From assembly GCA_948567375.1 (NCBI GenBank), contig OX419761.1:8744501-8808500 (forward strand): a stretch of 64,000 nucleotides of DNA, written 5' to 3'. The stretch's first letter is position 1. The number at the start of each line of letters is the position of its first letter. This DNA is from Lunularia cruciata (Eukaryota; Streptophyta; Marchantiopsida; Lunulariales; Lunulariaceae). A model generated the notes under the pieces. That model was not told where the DNA came from. It worked only from the letters and a program-made list of their open reading frames with translations, and did not search any database. A program made the position numbers and the translations under genes. Below, in pieces: positions 21,440-34,980 of the stretch.

Positions 21440-24400
21440 GATGTCTTCTTCACCATTGAAGCTTCAAACTCCTAGATGGCAGTTTGTGAATTTTGGGGAT
21501 AAGAAAGAGGCTTGCAAGTGGCATCATGAAGGGATACCCTTTCCAAAGGACTTTGTACTCTATATGTGTTGATGCCCTTGTTGAATGTGACAATGTGTAA
21601 GAATACAATCAACAACATACTCCTCATGATCATTGATAGGGATGGGAGGAGGAGGAGGAAGAGGTTGGACACAAGAGGAAAAACAAGATGGATTAGTAAC
21701 AAAGGGTTTCAACTTGGAAACATGAAAGACAAGGTGGATGCATATATGACAAGGCAAGGCAAGTCAAAAAGCAATATGAGAAATGATTTGGGTGACATCA
21801 AAAAGTCCTATCTAATTAATGGCAAGTTTATAGACTTGGGTATCAGGTGGGAGGGGTAGGTTACTAGACAAGAGCATGATCTTATCATCAACTTAAAATT
21901 TGAGATCATGATAATGGTGGTTTACATATTTTTCTTGATGATTCTTAGCAATAAGGAGATGAGTCTTGGCTTATTAGAGGGATTGGGATATGGTAGTCAA
22001 GAAGGTGGAAGTATGAGGGACATGAGATGGAGGAGGAAGAAGAAGGGAATCTGGAACAAGTGCATCTTGGTTCAAATTAAGGAAGAAAGGAGAGAATCTG
22101 GTGCTTGCCTATTTAGAATTATTGTATGCAAACTCAATAGTTGCAAGACATTCATCCCAATTAATATGGTGAATGTTGATGAAGGCACAAAGCATATCCT
22201 CCAAGGTTTGATTTGCACGTTCAATTTTTCCATCACCTTGAGAATGATAGGCCATGGATAAGGCAAGCTTGGTACTAAGTATCTAGAAGAGAGCTTGCCA
22301 AAATTTCTAGTGAATCAAGGATCACGGTCAGAGATGAGTACACAAGGCATCCTATGATGCTTGAAAACACTATCAAAGTAGATCAACACCAATGTTAGAG
22401 CATCCACAATATCAAAGGTTGGTGCCAAATGGATTTGCTTACTAAGCTTATCAACAAACACCACAATTTTTGTGTGACCTTGCTTTATCTTGGGCAAGGA
22501 TGTGATGAGTTCTAAACTAACGTGTTCCCATCGAGTAGATGGAATGGAGAGTGGTTGAAGGAGTCCACTCAGTTTTTGGTTATTGGCCTTGTCCCATTAG
22601 AAACTCTCACAAGATCAAAAAAACTCTTGAACATCTTGTGCTATGTTGGGCTGCCACCATTGGCATTGGAGGGTACCCAAGGTCTTGTCCACACCCATGT
22701 GACCAGCGATTGGTAAATCATGGGCTTCTTGGAGATGCATAAGTCAAAGATCACCCTTGGTTGGAACATAGATTAGGTTCTCACAATATAAAAGCTTTCC
22801 TTAAAGGAAAAGGTGTTGTACTCCTTGTCACATGTTGCAAGGTGATTTTGTAATATTTGAAAGAAAAGATTTTGTTGTAAAGCTATCTTAAAATTCAATT
22901 TGAACTTTGGAGTTGACTGATACCGTCATAATTGCCATCATGATGAGAGGAAGAGACCTCAAATCAGTTTGTTGTGATAGAGCATCAAGGATGACATGGA
23001 AGTGATTAGGTTTGTACTCAAGTTTGATGTCAAAAAATTGTAATTGTTCCTCCCATTGATGATGTCAACTCTTCATGTGTTCCACATGTAATGTCTGCAA
23101 CAAGGGCTTGTGATCAATTTGCATGATCACTTGTTTCCCCAAGAGATAATACCTCCATACCTTGGTGGCATATAACATTGCTAATTATTTCCAATCTTGA
23201 GCAGAGTTGTTCCTTTCTACTATATTCAATTGGTGAGACACAAAGACAATGGGATGTAACCCATTTGGGAATTCTTGTTGCAACACGGCTCCAAATGCAA
23301 AGTTAGAAGTATCAAAATCAGCCACACAAGATAGCTGAGGATCATATGGTTGAAGAATGGGTCTTGAAGACACCATATGTTTCAGCTTTTGGAATGCTTT
23401 TTTGTGCTTGGTGGTCCATTGAAAGCTCAAGTTCTTCTCTTAGAGGTCAATTAATGGTGTAGCTACATGAGCATAGTAGTGGATGAACCATAAAAAAACG
23501 TGCCAATCCATTAAAAGCTCATAATTGTGTAGCATCCTTTGGAGTAGCCAATCAATAATGGCCTTGATCTTCTCTTTTTCTCCATCTTGATCCCCTCTGA
23601 TGAGATCTTGTGATCCAATGTAATACAAGTAGCTAGGCATATTATTTGGAAGTGAAAATTTACTTGGTAACATCTAGAAGGATTTGTGTACAATGTGCTA
23701 GGAAATCAGACAGAGGTGCACCAAAAGAGTACTTCTACTAATAGGGTAGAAGCCAAAAATAGCCAAAGAACTTTAGAGCCAATTTTGGAGGCCTAAACGG
23801 ATGAATTAGGCCTTGAAAATGGAAAATTTGCTTCCTCAGGATAAATATTCTTGCATTCTCCTTCTATGATTTGTCTTGTCAAGAGCTCTTTAATAATACC
23901 TCATGTATGTAATTATGAGCTCCTTTTAAGAAGATTCTCTAAAGATCCCTTTGGTCAAACCCATTTGACCAACTAGATAAACAAGGATTGACATGTCACC
24001 CATCCAAACAACTATCCAAGGATGAAGCTCACTGATAGGTCACCAATCCATGTATTTGATCCAAGGGTGGAGCTTCCTTCAAGGAGATCCTCTTTGCTAT
24101 ATAATAAAGAGAAGGTGCTTCTTTGGGGCATTGGAGTATTGAGTGTGAAACTTGCATTTTCTCTCTTGGAGAGTTCTCTAGTCCTTGGAATATTACACCC
24201 AAGAAAGTAACTTCCTTTTGCCAAAAGGCACACTTTGACTTCTTGTAGTAAAACTTCCACTTAGGATTCCTTGCATGTGATTTGTGTGTTCTACCTATAT
24301 CTTGCTATAGATTAAAACACCACCATGTACTTATCCAATAGCCCATCCAACATATGATGCATTTGATCCATGAAGATTGTTGGAGCCTTAATGAGCCCAA

Positions 24401-25495
24401 AAGGCAAAACTCTCCACTCAAAAGGCCCATACCTTATGCAAAAGGCAAACTTTTATACATCTTCTCTACCAATGGGAATCTACTAATAACCACTTCAAAG
24501 ATCCAACTTGGAGAAGTATCATGCACCACACAATTGATCAAGCAAGTCATCAATTTGAGGCAAGGGATATGCATTATTCACTATTTGTTTATTGAGGCCA
24601 CAATAATCAATACAAAAGCAAAGTTCTTTATCCTTCTTTGCAACAAATAGTACTGGTGCTTCCTTAGGAGATATAATATATTGTATGAAAACCTTCTAAA
24701 ACAACTCTCCAAACTCTCCAAACAACTCAATGTTGTTTGGAGCTCATCCAACTTCATTGGTGAGAGCCAATAGATTGGTCTACTCACTAGAGTACTTCCT
24801 AGCAATAACTTAATCTTGAAGAGCATACCATGATCGGAGGGAGAGTATTCCCTTTGGCAGATCATATGGAAACAAATTTGAGAACTCTTGGACTATTTGA
24901 TCAACCATTGCTCGATAAAGCTTTTGATCCTCCTCAGATCCTCCATCCGCAATCGGCTTGATCTACACTACAAAAATAAACTTATCTTCCTCCAAAGCTT
25001 GCTTTATGGTTGCTTCATTGACAAACTTCCCATCTTGGGACTTACCTTCCTTCAAAGCTTATTCTATGGCTGCTTTCTCAACAAACTTCCCCTCTAAGAA
25101 TTGACATTCTTAGGTGTCTTACTCAAAGATGCCAAACAACCTAATCAGAACTTCCTACTTTGGTGTTGTACTTGAATTTTTCATCAACTCTAATCAAATT
25201 GAGCCTTATGATGTTCAAGCCAAGGTAGACCTAAAATGATGTCATAATGCAGAGGTGCCACTACAAACCTCATACACTCCAAATACTCCTTCCCAATCTT
25301 AAAGGTAACAAGATGCAAGATACAAAATGCAGAACCCTTTCTACCATCCACCATCATCAATCTACTTCCAATTATTGGTTGATAGGAATACTTAATTCCT
25401 TTGCTAATTGCATAGATATGCAATTCTCTCAACTTCTTGAATCAACCAAAATCCTACAACCACAATCAAATATTGTACCTTACAAGTGAAACAAA
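21440..25495 (-). pseudogene. Ty3/gypsy chromovirus pol relic (PR-RT-RH-IN-chromodomain)
   Basis: Ordered right to left on the minus strand. Retropepsin end YDIILGLPWLEHH lies at 25190-25260. RT covers 24270-24865, with [14 protein letters not shown] followed by degraded catalytic blocks. RT end and RNase H occupy 23185-23640 (KIKAIIDW; FQKLKHMVSSRPIL; ADFDTSNFAFGAVLQ). The integrase core is at 22080-22500 (IVVFVDKLSKQIHL; VLISDRDP; AYHSQGDGKIERANQT). A degenerate chromodomain is at 21470-21640 (EEYVVDCILTH). Stops and frameshifts are scattered throughout, and the RT is split by a foreign insertion. In living chromoviruses the chromodomain directs insertion into heterochromatin. Confidence 0.85.
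23630..24205. mobile_element. Insertion nested in the chromovirus RT, homologous to 44.1-44.85 kb
   Basis: RT homology stops at SYFLG (24205) and resumes near 23630, where LDHKISSEGIKM is read. The intervening sequence is the reverse complement of 44115-44660: both contain GCCCCAAAG.AGCACATTCT-type sequence, TTGGAGGCCTAAACGGATGA and GATGTTACCAA. It is probably a solo terminal segment of the family-Z-associated element. A target-site duplication was not resolved. Confidence 0.6.
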
Positions 25496-25549
25496 CTTGC
25501 AGAGGTTGAGCCTTCAATCCCATTGGAACTAATACTTGAGGGTAGCTAA

Positions 25550-28500
25550 CTTTCTCTCTACTTCCTTAAGTGTCAATGGTGATTTATTTGGGTCTTTCAA
25601 AACCTATTGGTTAGGTGTAAAATCCATAGCACACAAGGGATACACATATGAATCCAATTCAGATTCATCCTCCTCCATGGAAGTCTCCTCCTCCATGCTT
25701 GTGTCCACACCTGAAGCTCCTTCTTCAGAATCTGATTCCCAATAATCAAAACATGGTGTATCTGATGTGAAATGTTGGTGGCATTAGTCATAGGAACTAT
25801 GACTCTATGGTTTGATGGCCCAATCCTCAAGTACACTTTGTGTCATCTATTAGTTTTGTGTGTTGCTCTCAACCATGGCCTCCCAAGAAGTAAGTCATAG
25901 CTTGAATCCTTCAAGACTTTGGAAAGTCATGAGATTTTGAACTCCCATAACTGAAACTACCACTTTATCCATCACCCCTACTGGTCAAACTTGTTGCTTG
26001 TTTGCTCACCACAAATGTGAAGGTCTTGAAGGTATCATACCCAACTTCTTCATCAACCTTTCTAACATAGCATTCATTGTTGATCCTCCATCAACAAGTG
26101 CATCCTTGATATTGTGACAATTCACTCTCACATCAATCTTGGAGGCATACTCACAAGCCTCCCATGGTGCTGGCTTGGCATCCACCACCCCCATTGATAC
26201 TAGAACTTTTTCTTTCTTCTTCCTCTTGTAGAACTCAAACCACCTTTAAGCTCCTTTCTCAAGGTAGGGTTCAAAGCAATCAATTGGCCTACTATGGTGT
26301 TAGCCTTGTGACTACCAACATCCTCCAACACATTGTAGTTCCATTGTTGCTTTGAAATCAAGAAATCCTCCATCCTCAACTTCTCCTTGGAATCTTTGTT
26401 GTTGATTGTGTTGATGTGAAAGTGCTTCTAGTAGACATAGGAGCATCCTTGCTTGGAGTAAATCCTTGAAAAGAGTGAATATCCTCTGCAAAACGAGCTC
26501 TCTTCTTCTCTTGTGCCAAAAGCTCCAAATTAAGACCCTTGGAGTTTGAGCACTCTCTCTTCTCATACTTTCTCATATCTATGGATGCTATCCTCTTACC
26601 TTTTTTTGTATTAGGAGCCACTTGGGTTTCACTACCTCCCTCTTTCCCTCTATTGGCTCTCTCATAACTCCTTTCTCCATGGTAAGTGGAATTTGGGCAA
26701 TTCCTTTGGATATGATCTCTTCCTCCACAACCAAAACAATTTCTATCATTGAAATTGTTGACTGGTTGGCCTCCTCTATATGGATAGTTTCCATAACTCC
26801 TAGGCCCTCTTCCTACATTCTGATCCACCTCTCTCTTCTCCCATAGTTGCACCACATTGATCTTGAGATCTGCAAGTTGTTCTGTGATGGTTTGAAGTGG
26901 ATCCTTTGATGGAGGTGCAAGACTTGGAGCAACTACTACTTGTGGTGCAACCCTTGCAACCAAAGTATCAGGAGTTCCACCAAAATTTTAGCCTTGAGGA
27001 GGATGTACAACCTCCTTCACCACCAAATCACTCTCATCCCCTTCCAAACTCTCCTCCATCCAAATTGCAATCTTGATAGCTTCAACCTTGGAAGAAGGTT
27101 TCTCATATCTCACCTTGCTTCTAATTTATGGTCTCAACCCTCCCAAAAGGTTCTTGGTGAGCATGGCCCCTATGCCAATCATAGTAGTCTCCACATCATC
27201 CCCACCCTTCCTCAACACTATGCAAAATTTGGACTCTAACTTTTCCACTCTTTCCACATAGACTCACTTTCTCTCCATCTCTTTGTTTGAGAAAGGTAAA
27301 CTCACTCATCAATCTCTCATAACTCTCATCTAGAAGAAATTTCTCAATGAGTGTTGAAGTTAAACTCTCCCAAGACTCTTCTTCTCCATTTCTCCTCTCT
27401 CTCTTTTGGTATATTGACTCATACCATGTAAGTGTTGCATCCTCAAAGAAATCTGGTAATAATGAGGTCCACTCATCATTCCTCCTCTCATTGTTTCTAT
27501 GCAAGCTCTCTTGAAGTCTCTCACAAAGGCCCCACATCTTCTCCATCCTTGCCAAAGAAAACCGGAAGTGTCCCCATCTTAACCCCTCACTATCTTTCTT
27601 TTCTCTCATTTTTTTTTCTTTTTTTCTTTTCTTTTCTCTCACTCTATAACTGATAGAGTATATACATGACTAACACCATTTGAAAATAATCCACTCTAGG
27701 GAACCAAAAAAATTCAGGTTACTCCAAGATTTCTAAAGCAACATCAAATCCTAGAGTGCATATGAATCTAACTCTCATGGATAGTTTATCCATACATTGA
27801 AAGATTATCTCCATCACTAATCTTGAGAACTAGTTGGTGAAGGTGGTAGTATTTCTGTAGCTGTACTAAGACTCTCTCCAAGATCCTTCATCAAAGTCTC
27901 CAAAAGTGCTTTTACTCCATTACACTCATGTCCTTTTGGAAGTCCTTCCACTCCACAAACCTCACACAACTCCTTTGTCTTAAATCTTCTCCCTCCCAAT
28001 CTTGGTGAAGAAGATCCAACATGCAAACCCAAGTCAAGTAAGCCTCTCCTTTCCCTCAATCTCTTGCTCTCAAAGGTCAATGGACATGAACTTGCCTTAT
28101 GTCTCTTCTCTCTATATAGAAAGCACTTAGACTCACTCTTTCTTCCAAGTGGTGTAGGTTTTGGATCCTCTCAACACTCTCTTCAAATTCTATTGTAAAA
28201 CTCTCTTTTCCTCAAATCCACCCCTACAATCACCCCAAACCCTTAAAGAAACTTATATAGTCTCAATTTCCACTTTTGATGACCCTCCATGTTCCCAAGA
28301 TGAATCTAAACACTCAAACATGCTTTTTTTTGCTCTCAAACTACTCATGCATGAGATCTCAACTCTACAAAATTGACCCTTCTTCACAATTTCACTCAAA
28401 TATCTCAATTAGTACATTAAAGTCCTCTAAAATTAATCAGACTTAATCACAACTCCAGTTCATCCCTCCCTGCAAAATTTCAGATCTTTTCATCAAGCCA

Positions 28501-29126
28501 TTTGGCCTAGAGACTTATCTATTCAGCATACATTTCAGATTTGATATGAAAACCATCCCCCTCACTTCAAAAACTCATAACTCCCTGCTCAAGAATTATC
28601 TCTCTCTAATTTTTGTATCAACAGGTAGGATACAACATAGTGAATTTTCTTAAAAAGTTTCACAGGAATCCACTAAAACTTGAAGAAATGGCAGACTCTG
28701 TAGAATTTTCCAAAGAGCATGCAGTTGCGGGAGCAGTTTACCCTATCAACTTTCAAAAATTCTAGCCCAATGCTCATAATAGCTCTCACAATAATTCTAA
28801 GTGTTCTAAATAGAAGACAATACAAGCTATAATGTGTAGAAATTTCAAGTCCAGATCTCAAACTTGAGATTTTGCCCAAAATCACTTTAATCCCAAAAAA
28901 CTGCAATCCACCTCACACAATCTCTCCAAATCCTCTCATGTGTACAAGATTTACAAAATCACCTCAAAGACGTCATAATGAACTACAGGGTATACAAATA
29001 GATCTTGGTTCTCTAACATAAGTTCAGCCCTCTCCTCTCCTAATGTTCTCTCCAAGTGAGCTTTCATAGTCTCCTTCTGCATAATATAGAATTGAACATG
29101 GAACATTATCTTGCCTTCTAGAGAGG
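25550..29126 (-). pseudogene. Gag-protease relic of a second gypsy-type element
   Basis: Minus strand, right to left: leader; a frame at 27817-28080 with CEVCGVEGLPKGHEC; a capsid-like region at 27196-27642 (DFFEDATLTWYESI, a typical Retrotrans_gag block); a Gag C-terminus at 26376-26963 with the zinc knuckle CFGCGGRDHIQRNC; and a retropepsin-like stretch at 25780-26194 (DALVDGGSTMNAML). A different retropepsin belonging to the chromovirus follows at 25190-25490, so two elements or a mosaic are joined near 25.5 kb. Reading frames are broken between blocks. Confidence 0.75.
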
Positions 29127-29143
29127 TCCCGGCAACGGAACCA
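29127..29143 (-). other. Primer-binding site complementary to tRNA-Glu
   Basis: The plus strand reads TCCCGGCAACGGAACCA, which equals the 3' end of plant nuclear tRNA-Glu including CCA. On the element's strand this is TGGTTCCGTTGCCGGGA, a 17-nt primer site. Just outside it, GGTCGGCTCACA is a plausible LTR end. Confidence 0.8.
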
Positions 29144-29149
29144 AAAATG

Positions 29150-29850
29150 TGAGCCGACCTGTCTCTCACTCAAGATGAACCTCTGATTGCTATTATGGTA
29201 GCGCACCATGGACTAAGAAGGCAAGGAACTCCCACTCCATCATACTCCTCCAAGGCTAACACTCCAAGACTCAAGACATTGCTCACTAGAGAACTCAAAT
29301 GAGAGAGATAGTCGCAAATGAAAAGATGATGAGTACCTCCTCACCCCTTGTTTATATACTTGTGAAATAGTTACACACCAAAGTTACTAATTACCATAGT
29401 AACTCAAGTTATTAGACTAAAACTCAAGTAAAGTCAAAAAGTAGAAAGGAATATCCATTCACATGGGCATATTCCACTAGCATGTGATCTTATCTTGACC
29501 CAACCACTAAGTCAAAGATTCCTTCACATGGGCTATCCTTGGACTATAGAAAGAATCCAAAATAGGCTTGCAGGCCCAAGAGTTCTCAACTCTTTCCTCA
29601 AAGCCAAACACCTAGGAATAATACCAAGTCAATACACTAGAATCCAAAATAGTGGTGTTCATTTTTTCCACTTCCTCTAAAGTAAGGTCCCCTCTATCTT
29701 AGCTATGACTAATTTTAGCTAATCATGACTAATGTAGAACCATCCTTTATCTCTATATAAGTAATATCTCTCAAGTACTTGTAATTACAAGGTACAAATC
29801 AAAATACCACACACATGCACAAATGGGTGTTATAGATCAACAATGAATGA
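29150..29850 (-). repeat. Presumed 5' LTR of the gag-protease relic
   Basis: The sequence abutting the primer site on its upstream side must contain the 5' LTR. The end (CA at about 29147) is clear. The start is not, because the partner LTR was not found in the 20.9-21.4 kb region. Confidence 0.4.
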
Positions 29851-29869
29851 TGCATGTGTAATTAGAAGA

Positions 29870-30612
29870 ACTCTAGTGTTTCTTAGCCATTGGACTTCAT
29901 TGCCACGGAATAGGAACTATATAAAGGGGTTTAAACCCAATTTAAATAAGTTCACTTCTCTCAATAATTGAAGTTTGAGCACAAGGACCTCCATGATCCT
30001 TGGCATTGATTGCCTACACTTTGCATAATTGTGATTTGATTTATTGAGTAGATGTGAGGAACCTTGTAGTAGAAATGCATGTGTTTGAGTTTAGAGAGAC
30101 ATTTGCACTTATATGGGTGTGTGATCCCTAGAGCTTTGAAGGAGCAAGGCAATGCAAAGAAGTGTTTTGGGTAGCCTAGAGCATTAAAAGTACCATGAAA
30201 TCAAAAGCCAATCCGTCAACCATCCCATGACTTGTTTGAGGTTATGCCTTTGGGGAAGGTAGTACAGAGTCCTCAAGTTATAGTCAATACAGTGATAGGA
30301 ACTTTGGGGTAAAACTGAACTTTGGGGTAAGACCTTCAAGGTGGAACCAATCTTTGGGGTGAAGTAATCTTTGGAGTAGAAAAGTCCTTGACAAGAAATG
30401 AACCATCACCTAAATGAATAATTTGGAATAGATCCTTAGTGAAAGTGATTTTGGTTTTCCCTTTTCCATAGTGCTCCACAATAGGTGACACTGCCTCTTC
30501 TAGGAGCGATTCTTACCCAAGAGGTTAAATAGGAAACAATAGAGAATTACTATTTGTGACACTTTCTTCAACTCTAGTCATTTTCAATCCATATCCTTGA
30601 GGAAAAAATCTA
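29870..30612 (+). repeat. Repeat family A, copy 1 (LTR/leader-like)
   Basis: Aligns on the same strand with 45540-46150. Shared words include CTYARCCATTGGAYTTC near the start, GTGATCCCTAGAG / GGGATCCTTAAGAG in the middle, and GGTGACACTR followed by CCCAAGAGGTTAA at the end. A TATA-like ACTATATAAAGG lies at 29910. It has the look of an LTR plus leader, but direct partners bounding an element were not established. Confidence 0.55.
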
Positions 30613-30689
30613 TTCTTACCATTTTTACTATTTTTACTATTACTGCTATCTCCAAAATGGTTTGTCATAGTAGACCTATTCATCAAGGT

Positions 30690-33187
30690 TACCACTCAAA
30701 AATGTATTCTTGATGTCCATCTAATCTAATTTGCAGCCCTTTGTTGATAGCAACAATTGTTGTAACTTGAATGGTTGTTATCTTTATAATTAGACTAAAC
30801 ATCTCTTTGTAGTCCACTCCATTTTTTGTGTGTACCCCTTGACTAGAAGTTTTGCCTTATATCTAAATATAGTGCTATTGGAGTGATGTTTGATTTTGAA
30901 CACACACTTACATCCGATTACTTCTTACCAATAGGTGCATCCACCAACTCCCAAGTTCATTGATATTATAGAATAACAAGCTTTACTCCATAGCATCAGT
31001 CCACTCAACCTTATGCATTGCTACTCAAGCATATTTTGCTCCTATTCTTGAGGAACATGAGTCATATAAGCATGGTGACTAGCAAGAAAAATTCCATGGA
31101 TAAGTTGTTTAATTGGATAGGCATTAAATAAAAGGTGTAGTTTGTGCACAAGTCACTTCTCCTTCTAGCTGATGTGACACACTCACAACATTCTATGAGA
31201 GTACATCCAAAGGATGTGTATCCATATAATGTGAAAAGATAGCATATGTTACAATAAGACTCTTCATCATCTCCTGTACTTACAAAGGACTCATTGGATT
31301 TTGCTAGGCAAAATACAAGACTAATAGCTCTAAGAACAACTGTCTCTATTCTAGAATGGACTATTATTCTAAGCTCCACTATTTGTATGCTCATTGGAAA
31401 TAGAGATGGATAGACTACTTCAACTAGAATCATAAGATGATGTCAAAATTTAAATACAATTTAGTGCAAACCAAGACAACACAATCTCTTTATTGACATA
31501 AAAACACTCTGAATCTAGTGCATGTCAAAGGAAGATACATTTCGTTTGGATCTAATTTCATAAACTTCATGCACCTATACACACACAAACACACAACCTT
31601 AAGAAGTAGTTTTGATTTTTTACTTGTAAAGAGCTCCATTGATATTTGATTGTGAACTATTGCTATAGGAGTTGGGTTCATCAAATACACTATAGTAGCC
31701 ACTAAATCTACCCAATATTCTTTAAGTAGAATTGTCTCACTTAACATAAAACACATATGTGATGATTTTTCCATTTTGCAACTTTGTTTTATTGTGAGAT
31801 TTAGTTGCAAGTCTTCTATTGTTGTATTCCTTGACACATGGATAGGCATCAAACTCAATTGAAATTTTCTTTATCCCACCATGAGAAAACATAAACTCTC
31901 TATATAGAAACTTGCTACTCCATCTGGTTTTGATCCAAGGGTAGATCCTCTATATGTTTCTATACTAGATTCTTGAAGGTCTAAATTGCTGCTAAAACAT
32001 CTTAAGATGTCTTATTTTTTAAGATGCAAATCCAAGAATAGCAAGAAAAATCATTTATGAAGGACACTCAAAACCAATAATACTTGATTGAGATGCGGTC
32101 CATATATAAGCTTGTACAAGCCTCAACCAACTTGTTTGCTCTCCTACCTTTCACTTAAAGGGTTGTGTAGCATTTTTACCAACTACCATACTATATAGAC
32201 TCAAGAGTGATCACTATAGACAGATTTGGGTGATCTTATCACAAGGTTTGGACCATAAAGCTTTTCAACCTCTAAAAGTTCATATGCTTTAACTCACATT
32301 GAAAATATCAATATCTAATACAACTGATCTGCTCTATCTATACATAATAGTCTATAATTTATGTGCAACAACATCTAGTTTAAGCAACATACTATTTTTG
32401 TTGCACCTAAGCTATGATAACCTTATCTAAACCTCCAATAAAGCAATTATCTTCATTGAAGCACACATCTAAACCTGCTAAAAAGTTTTTCATATAGATT
32501 ATAGATTTCTAGTTAATGTAGGTATGCATACAATATTACCTATGCAAAATTAGTTTGAAGTTGGAATGTCTACTAAAATTTTACTCTTATGCTAGATTTG
32601 GTTATTTATATCATCTCTTCTAACCATAAATTGTGGATTCTACATAAGCTCAAGTAGCTTAACCTATCATAAGGTGGAGTCATGTAATTGGTAGCTCTAA
32701 AGTCAATTTCCCAATCAACCTCTATTTCAAATGAAGTATAGCTCTAGCGTATGATAATCAATTGATCTTCAATTGCTATATAGTCTTGCTTATTGTTCCC
32801 TTCTAATCATTTTGACTCTCATTTTGACTCTTGTAGTAGAGTCTTCATAGTGTTCTCAGATCTTGTATTAGTTGCAAGTTTTGGTTTGAGATTTCTTTTT
32901 AAAAGAACCAACTTAAATTTTTTTGGATGTTGTTGCAATATGAGAGTCCTTACCACTTAAAATTTTCAATTCTTTACAAAATTGAAGAGGCATCCCGTCC
33001 ATATCACATGTCTAATTGTGTTAAAAAAATCATTTTAGCCTAAAATATTATGCTCAAAATTTTTGAGAGTATATGTTATCAAACAAAATATAATGCTTCT
33101 AGCACCTCTTCCATTTCTCTCTCTTTTACTTGTACATACAAAAACTCTATCTTGCTTCCATAAGCAAGGGATCTATGCTCTTTGCCA
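30690..33187 (-). pseudogene. Ty1/copia element relic (gag to RT)
   Basis: Minus strand. The degraded leader and gag region (32.9-33.1 kb) is followed by the integrase at 31490-31900: EYWVDLVATIVYLMNPTP, then a KKSKLLLKVVCLCVY-type block, closely matching the copia integrase C-domain consensus. The integrase-RT linker is at 31062-31433. RT lies at 30690-30956 (WELVD.PIGKK; GCKCVFKIKHHSNSTI; RYKAKLLVKGYTQK). Numerous stops and frameshifts break it. The RT is cut off near 30.6 kb, where family A sequence in the opposite orientation begins. Confidence 0.82.
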
Positions 33188-33198
33188 CTATGATACCA
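33188..33198 (-). other. Copia primer-binding site (tRNA-iMet type)
   Basis: The minus strand reads TGGTATCATAG, one mismatch from the canonical TGGTATCAGAG that pairs with initiator tRNA-Met. Confidence 0.75.
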
Positions 33199-33447
33199 TA
33201 TAGAAACTATGATAGACAAAAATTCACTTTGAAGAGAGACAAAGCAAGGTAATGGGCAGAAATATAAACAAGAGAATGAGATGTAGAGACTTTCCTCCTT
33301 CATATGTATAGAGGAGTGAGAATAACATGAAAACTCTAGTCTTAAGCTAATTCTCACACTTATTACATTGATTTTACATGACTATCTTAACAACACAAAC
33401 TCCAAGAAGTATCTAAAGATGATATACTTAAGCTTTGGGATCTATCA
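33199..33447 (-). repeat. Copia 5' LTR
   Basis: About 249 bp between the primer site and TGATAGATCCC at 33447. It is homologous to 17085-17287, sharing AACAAGAGAATG and TTTCCTCCTTCATAT. The 3' partner at the far end of this element was not seen; the element's left end is missing. Confidence 0.6.
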
Positions 33448-34980
33448 AAAGTACCAAATCTTACATTGCTAATCCAATCATCATAACCTTGATGATGAGA
33501 GCTATTTGAAACATATCATTTATCTTGATCAAAATTCCAAGAAATTTTTTATTTTCATGATCTATTTTGCAAGCCTCCATAAACCCCCACTCCATCTTGG
33601 TTGATTATGAAACTAACTTTGCTATCAAGTCCTTTATATAAAAATATGGATTATTCTTGGTCAATTTTCTTTAGAGTGCTTGATTTTGAGCTATAAAAAG
33701 AAAATTTATGCAATTTTAATTATAATTTTATTGACATATATAATATTTCAAGAAAAAATGGAAATATAAACAATAAATAAGCAATAAATGGAATAAGAAT
33801 AAAGGAATAAAAACTAGGAATAAATCAAGGATAAAAAGAATATAATTACAAATTAGCAAAAGAGTTCCCATCATCCATACTTTATATTTACTCCTCCCTT
33901 TTAAAAAAAATCTCTAATTATAAAGTGAAATTGGGGATATTGAGGATTGATATTTTATGCTCTTATTTTTGCAACATTGATAATGGCAAAGGTAACCAGG
34001 GAGAAATTAAATTTTACCATAATAGTCTCTAATTACTCATTGATAGTTCTTGTTTATGGATCAGATTTGAAGAGTATCAAATGTTACATAATCAGAAAAA
34101 AAATTATAAAGCATAAATTTATATATTGGTTACTATTATGATACCAACAAGATAATTAGGAAATATAGAAAATTAGATACTCTTTTATACCAATGAAAAT
34201 TCAAATACTTTTTGTACCTATTAGTCTTTTAGTATATAAGACACTTCAAATAAAAAGAAACATGAATAAGCATCCTCCAAATATTTTGTGCAATTAATGA
34301 TTATCTTATTCACACTACCAGATTGAAAATTTGATGTTTGTTTGTGTGACTATAAAATAAATCCAATAAAAATACTATTCTAGATTGCTAAAATGAAAGA
34401 TATAAAGTCTATGTATTGATGAAAGAAAGATAATATCAAGAGTTTTACTCAAACATCATGTAATAGAAGTTGATTATCTTAGGTTGGAAGGTACTTTAAA
34501 AAATTGAGTAGCTAAAGGAAATGATATGTGAAGATTAAGGAAATAAGTGTTGGTCATATTAAATTGAATAACTTGCTTCTGATTTTGGATTATTAGGATT
34601 CAAGAACTTGATAATTACAAAATCATCCTTGATTACTTTACAATTATAAAGGAATTTAAGCTAATTTATTTTATGTACGGTTAAAAGTTGCTAGCGTAGC
34701 TACTAATTATCTGCCAAGTCCATTTTAGTAAGAAAGATCTCCAAAAAAGATAATGTAAACCTCCAAATATATTGAATGCTTAGATAATGAATTTTTTAAA
34801 ATCAAGGCTTGAAGTTTCTATAAACCTTGTTTAACTAGAATTTTGGATGAGAATAATTCCTCACAACTTCAAATTTACTTTAGAGAAAACCTATAGTTTT
34901 TGCACATATAATGTTGAATTTTATTTTTCCTCTTTTGTAGCAAGTTATATATTGACTAGAAGGTTTTTCACCTACAATGG
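33448..34980. other. AT-rich interval, no gene recognised
   Basis: Short frames only (for example 33947-34141), with no domain and many poly-A/T runs. It is probably decayed transposon DNA. Confidence 0.4.
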
